Assembly (NCBI GenBank): GCA_964637345.1 | Contig: CAZWTD010000011.1 | Location: forward strand, 1-34,736 | Length of the DNA stretch: 34,736 nucleotides | Source: CAZWTD01 sp964637345 | GTDB taxonomy: Bacteria; Patescibacteriota; Patescibacteriia; HK-STAS-PATE-3 | Direction of reading: 5' to 3' | Shown: positions 16,065-22,560 of the stretch, piece by piece | How positions within the stretch are numbered: position 1 is the stretch's first letter | How the letters are laid out: every line of letters starts with the position of its first letter | Notes under the pieces: generated by a model | Told to the model about the DNA's origin: nothing | The model's input: only the letters and a program-made list of their open reading frames with translations | The model's database searches: none | Program-made: the position numbers and the translations under genes

Positions 16065-16099
16065 GGTGTCCCCCTTGTTGGTATCGTTTGTGGGATCAG

Positions 16100-16128
16100 A
16101 TAGTATCATAGAATGTATTTGTAGTCAA
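16100..16128 (-). promoter_or_regulatory. Promoter of the 86-aa gene
   Basis: TTGACT (16123-16128) and TACTAT (16100-16105) on the minus strand are 17 bases apart. The -35 overlaps the stop codon of the kinase-like gene. Confidence 0.5.
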
Positions 16129-16865
16129 GCCATCTCCTTTTGGAGAAGATTTTTTTCGATGAGCTCTACCCGCAATGTTTTCAATATTCGTTCGTCTGGA
16201 TAGAAGGTAAAGGGCTCGGATCGACCGTTGACGAGTCGTTCGGCGCGGTAATTTTCTCGATCCGAGGCTCCCCGAAAGCCTCGGCCCGCGTCGCCAAAAT
16301 CAATAATCACCGCCTTGCCGTCACTGCGTCGACGGAGAACGTTGCCGGTATGAAGATCGCGATGAAAAATACCAGCTTCATGTGCGAGGTCGATTTGTTG
16401 ATCAATATCACTCAAAAGCCGTTGAAGGTCGCCCTCGGTGACTTGTTCTCCACTGGCGAGAAGTTCTTTCATCCAATCTCGGAGACTTACCCCATCAATT
16501 GCTTCCATCGCCAGGAATTCGTGTTGTTGTCCTTGATCGTCGACCTCTTTCACATATCCGATAAGTTCCGGTGCCCGCCCGCCCGCTTTTAAAAAAGCCT
16601 CGTGTAGTAAAAATTCTAACTCCAAGGTATTTATCGATGCTTCAGGATTGTGAATTGATTTTATGCAAATATCTTTTCCGAAAAATGCATTTTTTCCAAT
16701 CCAAACCTCGCCAGCCTTTCCGGATCCTAGAGAGTCGCGATTTTGAAATTCATGCTCAATAATTTCAACCAGGGAACGAATCGCTTCTTCAGCCGCTCTC
16801 GGATCTTCTTCAATATGAGCTTCGTGGAGATACGTCTCGGCAAGTCGGCCGGCTTCAGTGTGCAT
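16125..16865 (-). CDS. Protein-kinase-like phosphotransferase
   Basis: A 246-residue soluble protein with the core signatures of the eukaryotic-like kinase fold. These are a glycine loop LGSGKAGEVWIG (46-57), a Lys at about 69 (CIKSI), a catalytic loop HRDLHTGNVL and a DFGDAG metal-binding motif. The HRDxHxxN form and small C-lobe suggest the RIO/ABC1/aminoglycoside-kinase side of the superfamily, and the substrate may be a protein or a small molecule. The N-terminal ~45 residues are a charged helix. The ATG lies inside the last codons of valS (11-base overlap), so it is probably translated from the same T-box-controlled mRNA. Confidence 0.8.
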   Translation of the reverse strand: MHTEAGRLAETYLHEAHIEEDPRAAEEAIRSLVEIIEHEFQNRDSLGSGKAGEVWIGKNAFFGKDICIKSIHNPEASINTLELEFLLHEAFLKAGGRAPELIGYVKEVDDQGQQHEFLAMEAIDGVSLRDWMKELLASGEQVTEGDLQRLLSDIDQQIDLAHEAGIFHRDLHTGNVLRRRSDGKAVIIDFGDAGRGFRGASDRENYRAERLVNGRSEPFTFYPDERILKTLRVELIEKNLLQKEMA

Positions 16866-19809
16866 GATCGTTTAATTCCCGTTGTTGTTGTTCAAGCTCA
16901 GCGAGTTGAAGCTGGGTTTGTTGTCGTACCTCTTCCGGAAGGCGAGGGTTTGTAAGCCCTGAACGCTTTTTCTCAATGAGACCCGACAGGCGCTCGAGTT
17001 CCTTCGTTCGCCAGCTCTCAAAAGCGTTTACCCGCGCGACCGGGAAGGAGATCCGGAGAGTGCCAAAACGTAGTTCGCTCACCTCGTGTTCCGGTTTTTG
17101 ATCGTGGATGCTTATACCAGTTAATCGACTTATCAGAACAAGATCTTTTGCGCGGCTACGGCTGATTCCCGCCTCGCTGGAGAGAAGGCCGCTTTGTACT
17201 TTAAATGTTCTCAGAAGCCCAATTGTGCGTTGGAGCTTTGTAAATTCCCGCTCAACCCCTTCATTAATGCGGTTCGCCTGCACCGTCGGCCAATCCGAAA
17301 CGATGAGCTGAGGCCCGCCAGGTTCAAGTTCGCGCCAGAGGCGCTCGGTGCTAAAGGGGAGAAAGGGATGGAGGAGTTTGAGGATAGTCGAGAGGACCAG
17401 CCGCGTAACCCCCAGGTTCGGTTCTACCTTGGCGATCTCGAGGTACCAGTCTGCGAAATCGTGCCAAGCGAAAGCGTAGACTCGTTCAGCCGCAGCGCTG
17501 AAGCGGTAGTGTTCGAGGTCAGCTGTTGTATCGGCGACAACGTGGTTGAGTCGCGAGAGGATCCAGCTGTCCGCAAGCGTACGCGGCCGTGCGACGCTTG
17601 GAGCCGAGTGGGCGCCTTGAAGCAAGGCAAAGCGGGCGATGTTCCAGAGCTTATTGACGAAGTTGCGCTGTCCCGCGACCTTCGCCTCGGAGAGTCGAAG
17701 ATCGTTTCCGGCTGCTGTGCCGATGACAAGGGAGAGCCGCGTTGCATCGGCGCCGTACTGTTCTGCCATTTTCAGCGGGTCAATTCCGTTGCCGAGCGAC
17801 TTCGACATTTTTCGTCCGTGAGCGTCGCGGACCAGGCCATGGAGGTAGACAGTGTTAAACGGAACCTCGCCGAGCGCGTAGGTCGACATTAAAATCATTC
17901 TGGCCACCCAAAAGAACAAAATGTCATAGCCGGTTTCCAGAACCGAGGTGGGGTGGAAGCGTGCTAGGTCCCCCGTTTTCTTTCCGTTGCGTACCGTGTC
18001 CGGCCACCCCAAGGTCGAGAAGGTCCAGAGGCCAGAAGAAAACCAGGTATCGAGAGTATCGGTTTCCTGAGTCCAGCCCTTCCCCTTCGGTGCGTTCAGT
18101 CCGACAAAGGTTTCTTGAACTTCAGCGTGGCGGTCGATGAGCTCAAAAGCCCAGATTCCATATTTTTCAATTCGTTCTTTGTAGCCGGGAAAGTGGCTAG
18201 AGTGATATGTATAGGATTCCGGGCTATAGCCTGGGGCGATATCCTCAAGGGGGATATGGCGAAGCATCTCTTCAGGTGAAGTGAAATGGCGGATACTCCC
18301 GATCCGTTTTGTGACATCAGGCAGGCCAAGCGGTTCTTCGTTCTTCGGATTAACACCGGTAAAGCGAATCCAATCTCCGGGCTTGAACAAGCGCCAGTCC
18401 TTTTCAGCTCCTTCGGGTTTTCCGGCGCGCGTCTCAATGCGTTTTCGTCCTGAAGCGATGCCATTCAACATATCAGCGCCGTAGAGCTTCAGCTCCCAGG
18501 TTTTTCCCGTATCGCGCGGAATTGGTCGCTCCCAAACCGGAACCTGGTGGCCGTACCAAATTTGCCGCGAGATGCACCAGTCGCGAAGGTTTTCAATCCA
18601 GTGCCGGTAGACCGCGCCAAAACGGTCCGGGAGAATCGCTAGTTCTTTGTTATTGACCGCAGCCAGCGCGCGGTCTTTCAGGGAGATGAGCGCGCCTTGG
18701 TAAGGAAGAACTGGGCGATGAACGTCGATAAACCATTGTTTGGAAATAAGCGGCTCCACCGGCGTTCCGCAGCGGTAACAGACGGATAGATTGTGGAGGT
18801 ACTGCTCATCAATATGATCGATAAGGCCTTTGAGCTGGAGCTGGCTGACAACGCGTTCGCGCGCTTCCGCAGTAGTGAGTCCAACGAAAGAGCCAGCCGC
18901 TTCGGTTAAGCGCCCTTGTTCGTTGATAATCTGGATGACCGGAAGACCATACTTTTTCGCAAGCTCAAAATCAAGGAAGCTGTGCGCCGGGGTGAGCGTC
19001 ATCGCCCCAGTTCCAAAGTTCGGATCGGCCGAGGGGTCGGCAATAACACGTGCATCAACAATTCCCTCAATCCAATCAACGGAAAAGGTTTTTCCGACGA
19101 GGTCGCGGTAGCGGGAGTCATCCGGATGAACGACGATGGTTTTGTCCTGAAATTTCGTTTCCGGTCGTGCCGTTCCAATCACAACCGGTCCGTATTTCAA
19201 ATAGTAAAAGGGTGCTTTCGTTTCCTTATATTCAACTTCATCGTCCGCGAGCGTGGAAGCGCAGCGCGGGCACCAATTCACAATTCGGTTGCCCCGGTAG
19301 ATAAGTCCGTCGCGGTGCATGTTGACGAACATTGTTCGGACCGCCTTCGAAAGTCCTGGATCGAGCGTAAAACGCTCGCGCGACCAGTCGAGGGAAGCGC
19401 CAAGTCGCCGGATCTGTTTTTTAATCGTACCCTGCGATTCCCGCACGAAGGCGTTCACTTCACGGAGGAAGGCGTCACGACCAAGGTCTTCTTTTCGCTT
19501 TCCGTTGGCGAGAAGGCGTTTCTCGACAACATTTTGCGTTGCGATAGCGGCATGATCGGTTCCCGGCAGCCAGAGCGTTTGATCGCCCTTCATCCGGTGG
19601 TAGCGGGTCATGATGTCTTGGATTGCTACCATGACCGCATGTCCCATATGCAACTCAGCCGTTGTGTTCGGCGGAGGCAGGGCCATCGAAAATTTCGTTT
19701 TTGCACGCGGTCGGGCTTCCGGCCGGAAGGCACCTGAACTTTCCCAGGCGTCGTAGATTCCGCGCTCGTCGCGAGACGGGTCGTAGGCTTTCGGTAGTTC
19801 GTTCTTCAT
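16855..19809 (-). CDS. valS: Valyl-tRNA synthetase with an inserted ASCH/PUA-like domain
   Basis: Class I synthetase that charges tRNA-Val. Motifs: HMGH (54-57), CP1 editing-domain motif GTARPETKFQD, WCISRQIWYGHQVPVW, DTDTLDTWFSSGLW-type segment, and KMSKS (about 667-671). The anticodon-binding region follows, and a C-terminal coiled-coil arm spans about 920-984. The length (984) exceeds the usual ~880-950. Between the CISRQ segment and the DTLDTWFSSGLW segment, residues ~437-561 form an extra domain. It has GRKRIETR (454-461) and FKPGDWIRF, the ASCH pattern of a G-x-K-x-x-E-x-R followed by a beta barrel. ATG 19807-19809 lies 11 bases after GAGGA in the leader terminator. A T-box leader precedes it. 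Confidence 0.95.
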   Translation of the reverse strand: MKNELPKAYDPSRDERGIYDAWESSGAFRPEARPRAKTKFSMALPPPNTTAELHMGHAVMVAIQDIMTRYHRMKGDQTLWLPGTDHAAIATQNVVEKRLLANGKRKEDLGRDAFLREVNAFVRESQGTIKKQIRRLGASLDWSRERFTLDPGLSKAVRTMFVNMHRDGLIYRGNRIVNWCPRCASTLADDEVEYKETKAPFYYLKYGPVVIGTARPETKFQDKTIVVHPDDSRYRDLVGKTFSVDWIEGIVDARVIADPSADPNFGTGAMTLTPAHSFLDFELAKKYGLPVIQIINEQGRLTEAAGSFVGLTTAEARERVVSQLQLKGLIDHIDEQYLHNLSVCYRCGTPVEPLISKQWFIDVHRPVLPYQGALISLKDRALAAVNNKELAILPDRFGAVYRHWIENLRDWCISRQIWYGHQVPVWERPIPRDTGKTWELKLYGADMLNGIASGRKRIETRAGKPEGAEKDWRLFKPGDWIRFTGVNPKNEEPLGLPDVTKRIGSIRHFTSPEEMLRHIPLEDIAPGYSPESYTYHSSHFPGYKERIEKYGIWAFELIDRHAEVQETFVGLNAPKGKGWTQETDTLDTWFSSGLWTFSTLGWPDTVRNGKKTGDLARFHPTSVLETGYDILFFWVARMILMSTYALGEVPFNTVYLHGLVRDAHGRKMSKSLGNGIDPLKMAEQYGADATRLSLVIGTAAGNDLRLSEAKVAGQRNFVNKLWNIARFALLQGAHSAPSVARPRTLADSWILSRLNHVVADTTADLEHYRFSAAAERVYAFAWHDFADWYLEIAKVEPNLGVTRLVLSTILKLLHPFLPFSTERLWRELEPGGPQLIVSDWPTVQANRINEGVEREFTKLQRTIGLLRTFKVQSGLLSSEAGISRSRAKDLVLISRLTGISIHDQKPEHEVSELRFGTLRISFPVARVNAFESWRTKELERLSGLIEKKRSGLTNPRLPEEVRQQTQLQLAELEQQQRELNDHAH

Positions 19810-19814
19810 AAGAT

Positions 19815-19868
19815 AAAAAATCCTCGTTGGTATGAGGACCCGTCAGGGTGGTACCACCTCATTTTCCC
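19815..19868 (-). promoter_or_regulatory. T-box leader (3' part) of valS
   Basis: Read on the minus strand, the leader has GGTGGTACCAC (19848-19858), the T-box core. Its UGGU can pair with the ACCA end of uncharged tRNA-Val. ATGAGG (19857-19862) pairs with CCTCAT (19832-19837) as the antiterminator. The same CCTC can instead pair with GAGG (19821-19825 region) to form the terminator, which is followed by six T (19815-19820). This mutually exclusive pairing is the T-box design. Stem I with the specifier codon would lie further upstream, in the scaffold gap (19869-19968). The only ribosome-binding-like sequence (GAGGA) is inside the terminator. Confidence 0.8.
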
Positions 19869-19968
19869 NNNNNNNNNNNNNNNNNNNNNNNNNNNNNNNN
19901 NNNNNNNNNNNNNNNNNNNNNNNNNNNNNNNNNNNNNNNNNNNNNNNNNNNNNNNNNNNNNNNNNNNN
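19869..19968. other. Scaffold gap (100 N)
   Basis: Exactly 100 N bases, a conventional gap of unknown true size. It removes the 5' part of the valS T-box and the start of the zinc-finger gene on the other side. Confidence 0.98.
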
Positions 19969-20277
19969 CGCCTGATCGCCGAAGCACGGCGCAGGGGGCA
20001 AGAGCGCCTCATCCCTGAGATTGAGTCAGCTGTTCAGTCTGGAGTGAAGTTCGAGTTCCCGGCGCCCCCGAGGCCGGTCGCTCCGCCTCCACCTCCGCCA
20101 GCGCCGAGGCGGCAACCTCATGCTTTCCGGCCAGCGGTTCAAAAACGAACCTGCGAGCGATGTCAGGGTCTAGGAAGCTTTGGGTGTACATGCTTCGGCC
20201 GAGGCTGTACATATTGCCACTACTCTGGCCGGCGTACCTGTGGTTCTTGCAATGGGACCGGCAGGGTCACGATCTAA
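19969..20277 (+). CDS. DnaJ-type zinc-finger protein, 5' end in the gap
   Basis: The frame is open from the edge of the gap through to TAA 20275-20277 (102 codons visible before the stop). The GTG at 20044 is therefore probably internal. The visible part has a charged helix (RLIAEARRRGQERLIPEIE), then a Pro-rich linker, then a Cys-rich end: CERCQGLGSFGC, CTYC and CGSCNGTGRV. These CxxCxGxG knuckles are those of the DnaJ central zinc-binding domain, also found alone in small proteins. No J-domain is visible, though it could be lost in the gap. The RidA-like gene follows after 20 bases. Confidence 0.7.
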   Translation, partial: RLIAEARRRGQERLIPEIESAVQSGVKFEFPAPPRPVAPPPPPPAPRRQPHAFRPAVQKRTCERCQGLGSFGCTCFGRGCTYCHYSGRRTCGSCNGTGRVTI

Positions 20278-20297
20278 CCGCACAGGAGGGCACGATC

Positions 20298-20699
20298 ATG
20301 TCCTGGGTTATGAACGAAGTTGGGATCGAGTTCTTCAATCCGGCCAACTACTATTCTGTGGCGGCGCGTTTTCCTGCCGGTCAAACGGTCGTCTTGTCCG
20401 GCATCATCCCCACGAACCTCGATACGCGTCCTGGCCTGCCAGACCAAGTGACGAGCGTCTTCGGGGTTTTGATCCGCCGGCTCGAAGAGCTGAACCTGAA
20501 GCCGGTGAGCATCTTCCGCATCACGGTCTTTGTTGCGGTGCCGCTCAAGCAGTTCTACGACAGCTTCAACGACCAGTACGCCGATCTCCTTCGCGCCGCC
20601 GGCGTGACGGTAATGCCCTGTCGGACCATGGTCCAGGTCGCCGGGCTCCCGAGGGACGCTTACGTCGAGTTCCAGGTCGACCTGGTTTCCTGCGCCTAG
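20298..20699 (+). CDS. RidA/YjgF-family protein
   Basis: A 133-residue protein starting at ATG 20298, with AGGAGGG nine bases upstream; a longer frame to 20160 has no such support. The C-terminal MPCRTMVQVAGLPRDAYVEF matches the RidA pattern (R..VqV..LP.dA.vEi). Its Arg is at the position that binds the carboxylate in enamine/imine deaminases. DQVTSVFGVLIRRLEEL matches the central Q...v..nl...L helix. RidA enzymes clear reactive 2-aminoacrylate, but other Rid subfamilies have different or unknown roles. It shares a transcript with the zinc-finger gene and ends at a strong terminator. Confidence 0.85.
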   Translation: MSWVMNEVGIEFFNPANYYSVAARFPAGQTVVLSGIIPTNLDTRPGLPDQVTSVFGVLIRRLEELNLKPVSIFRITVFVAVPLKQFYDSFNDQYADLLRAAGVTVMPCRTMVQVAGLPRDAYVEFQVDLVSCA

Positions 20700-20729
20700 G
20701 CGTGTCGGTTGCGAAAGCACGATCTTTTT

Positions 20730-20756
20730 CCTGCCCGGTTGTCTCAATCGGGCAGG
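20730..20756 (+). terminator. Terminator of the RidA-like gene
   Basis: CCTGCCCG (20730-20737) pairs with CGGGCAGG (20749-20756), with extra pairing inside, and TTTT follows. It sits between the convergent RidA-like and tsaD genes and ends 7 bases before the tsaD stop. Confidence 0.8.
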
Positions 20757-20763
20757 TTTTGCG

Positions 20764-21816
20764 TTAGCGATACTTTTTGTCGAGTCCCCAATTCGGATCC
20801 ACGTCGAGCTTCTGCCAGGGCGTGAAGTGTTTTTTCTTTGCTTGGAAATAGCCGGCCGCGGTGATCATGGCTGCGTTATCGGTGCAGTAGGCGAGATTCG
20901 GTTTCAGATAGCGTAGCTTCGGAAAACGCTTTGCGACGGCGCTGCCTAATTCCTGGCGGAGTTTTTTGTTAGCAGCTACGCCTCCGGCCAGAAGCAAAGT
21001 GTTCGGTTCATGGGCTTTTATGGCGCGGAGGGTTTTTGCGATGAGGACGTCGACGCAGGCCTGCTCAAAGGAAGCGGCGAGGTCGCGTTTTCCTTGTGCG
21101 GTGAGTTTGTGCCGATCGAGATAGTAGCGTACCCACGTTTTGATTCCGGCAAAAGAAAAATCAAGGTCAGAAGAGGTGATCATCGGCCGCGGTACGTTGA
21201 TCGCGTTCGGGTTACCTTGCTCAGCGAGCTTGCTAACGAGGGGTCCGCCCGGATACCCAAGACCCATGAGTTTCGCGACTTTGTCGAAGGCTTCGCCTGC
21301 CGCATCGTCGCGCGTCGCGCCGAGGAGTTTGTATTGTCCGTGGCCGCGCATAAGAACAAGTTCGGTGTGTCCGCCCGAGACGAGAAGTCCAAGCGCGGGC
21401 CAGGGCGCGCGCAGGATAGAGGGAGTATCGCCGCGTTCGTCCGGCAGCCAATTCGCGTACAGGTGGCCAGCCAGGTGATTCACCGCGACAAGCGGTTTTT
21501 TTAATGCGTACGCGAGCGTGCGCGCCGTTTCAGCTCCGACGAGAAGCGAAGTGATAAGTCCTGGTCCGGCAGTGACGCAAACAGCGTCGAGGTCCTTAAG
21601 TGAAACCTTTGCTTCATCGAGGGCGGCCTGGAGCGCTGGAAGAATAACTTCAGCGTGCATCCGCGCGGCGACCTCCGGTACCACGCCGCCGTATTTCGCG
21701 TGAGTTGCTGCTTGAGAGTTAATAAAATGCGCTCGAACAAGAAAGGAGTTGCGCTTTCGTTCGAGGATGGCGATCGAAGTCTCGTCGCACGATGATTCTA
21801 TGCCAAGAAGAATCAT
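20764..21816 (-). CDS. tsaD: tRNA N6-adenosine threonylcarbamoyltransferase TsaD
   Basis: Transfers the threonylcarbamoyl group to A37 of tRNA, together with TsaB and TsaE. The family start MILLGIESSCDETS is at ATG 21814-21816; the frame can extend to a TTG at 21840, but that part is not family-like. The metal-binding HLAGH is present, along with GGVVPEVAARMH, GLLVSGGHTELV and a C-terminal LAYCTDNAAMI. The length is 350 residues, which is normal. No Shine-Dalgarno site is seen; the start codon overlaps the stop of a 27-codon upstream ORF (ATGA), so it may depend on translational coupling. That ORF begins with a second copy of the first 11 tsaD codons. Confidence 0.95.
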   Translation of the reverse strand: MILLGIESSCDETSIAILERKRNSFLVRAHFINSQAATHAKYGGVVPEVAARMHAEVILPALQAALDEAKVSLKDLDAVCVTAGPGLITSLLVGAETARTLAYALKKPLVAVNHLAGHLYANWLPDERGDTPSILRAPWPALGLLVSGGHTELVLMRGHGQYKLLGATRDDAAGEAFDKVAKLMGLGYPGGPLVSKLAEQGNPNAINVPRPMITSSDLDFSFAGIKTWVRYYLDRHKLTAQGKRDLAASFEQACVDVLIAKTLRAIKAHEPNTLLLAGGVAANKKLRQELGSAVAKRFPKLRYLKPNLAYCTDNAAMITAAGYFQAKKKHFTPWQKLDVDPNWGLDKKYR

Positions 21817-21896
21817 AAGAGGGTGTAGGTTTTCCGCCAAAGGCGGATCTGGCTTCGCCAGACGTCGCAGGAGGATTCAATCCCAAGGAGGATCAT
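21813..21896 (-). pseudogene. Duplicated tsaD 5' end forming a 27-codon upstream ORF
   Basis: From ATG 21894-21896 the frame reads MILLGIESSCD, identical in protein to the first 11 residues of tsaD. It continues into a different sequence (VWRSQIRLWRKTYTLL) and stops at TGA 21813-21815, overlapping the real tsaD ATG. The two 11-codon copies differ at seven codons, all by synonymous changes. The ORF start in turn overlaps the stop of the upstream membrane gene (ATGA at 21893-21896). It looks like the remnant of an older tsaD start, with the intact gene beginning 80 bases later in another frame. It may now act as a coupling leader. Confidence 0.75.
21833..21862. repeat. Paired back-to-back hairpins upstream of tsaD
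   Basis: TCCGCC-AAA-GGCGGA (21833-21847) is followed directly by TCTGGC-TTC-GCCAGA (21848-21862). Two 6-bp perfect stems with 3-base loops abut without a spacer, which resembles a small REP-like mobile unit. It fills most of the segment between the two tsaD start copies. Confidence 0.7.
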
Positions 21897-22474
21897 ACAG
21901 CAAGTTGTTTTCGACGGATGAGCAGGAGGGTGGTCAGCGATCCGTCGAGGAAAATAATCGTTGCCGGATAGATCCAGGTGGTGACGGAATACGATTCAAG
22001 CGCCAAGATCGCGAGAAGGTTGGCGAGCGCAGCGCAAGCGTAGGACGTGACCATTTCTTCAAAGGGCCGGGAGATGCTTTTTCGAAAGGTCGGGAGAGAG
22101 CCAAAAGTGTCGACGAGGCAAATCAGAATAATTGAGGTCAGCGGGTTTTTGGTGACCGCCCACAGCGCCAGCGAGGCCGCGGCCGCGAGTAACGAGATCC
22201 AATCGAAGACAAGAAAGCGTCGATCGCCGCGCGTGATGGCGAAAATAAAAATAATGAGACAAGAGGCCGCATTCGCCGCCGTGACCCAGGCACCAGCTCC
22301 TGCGCCCTTCGAAAGCAGCGCGGCAAGCGCGATCATGTTTAAGGTTGACCAGGTGAGCCAGGAAAAGGCGTGAGGTCGAGTGTGTTTTTGGAAGACGCCG
22401 CGGAGGTAAAAGAAATCGCCAGTAAGGAGGAGGGCGGAGCCACCGATGCCCAGGAAAATCTTGAGGGTATCCAT
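21893..22474 (-). CDS. Seven-helix PQ-loop-like membrane protein
   Basis: A 193-residue, strongly hydrophobic protein with about seven membrane segments. Two similar halves are suggested by YLRGVFQKHTRPHAFSW in the first and LPTFRKSISRPFEE in the second. In each, a helix ends in a Pro/Arg-rich turn. This is the layout of PQ-loop/SWEET-type carriers, though the canonical PQ pair is absent, so the call is tentative and no substrate is proposed. TGCTACAAT (22481-22489) ends six bases before the ATG, which would make the mRNA leaderless. The stop overlaps the ATG of the duplicated tsaD remnant. Confidence 0.6.
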   Translation of the reverse strand: MDTLKIFLGIGGSALLLTGDFFYLRGVFQKHTRPHAFSWLTWSTLNMIALAALLSKGAGAGAWVTAANAASCLIIFIFAITRGDRRFLVFDWISLLAAAASLALWAVTKNPLTSIILICLVDTFGSLPTFRKSISRPFEEMVTSYACAALANLLAILALESYSVTTWIYPATIIFLDGSLTTLLLIRRKQLAV

Positions 22475-22480
22475 GCGGGC

Positions 22481-22489
22481 ATTGTAGCA
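22481..22489 (-). promoter_or_regulatory. Extended -10 promoter, PQ-loop-like gene
   Basis: TGCTACAAT on the minus strand (TACAAT at 22481-22486) ends six bases before the ATG, so transcription would begin at or next to the A of the start codon. No good -35 is visible. Confidence 0.5.
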
Positions 22490-22560
22490 TGGGTTTGTTT
22501 TGACTAAGATAGCCCGATGTAATAAGGTGAAATTGGTGGCGATCTGAAAAGAGCGCCGTT

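Noticed and set aside
18916..19737. Plus-strand open frame of 273 codons opposite valS
   Set aside because: Antisense to conserved ValRS motifs; composition reflects the valS codons only.
20274..20747. Minus-strand open frame of 157 codons opposite the RidA-like gene
   Set aside because: The RidA frame has a strong ribosome binding site and family motifs; the antisense frame is charged and motif-free and crosses the terminator.
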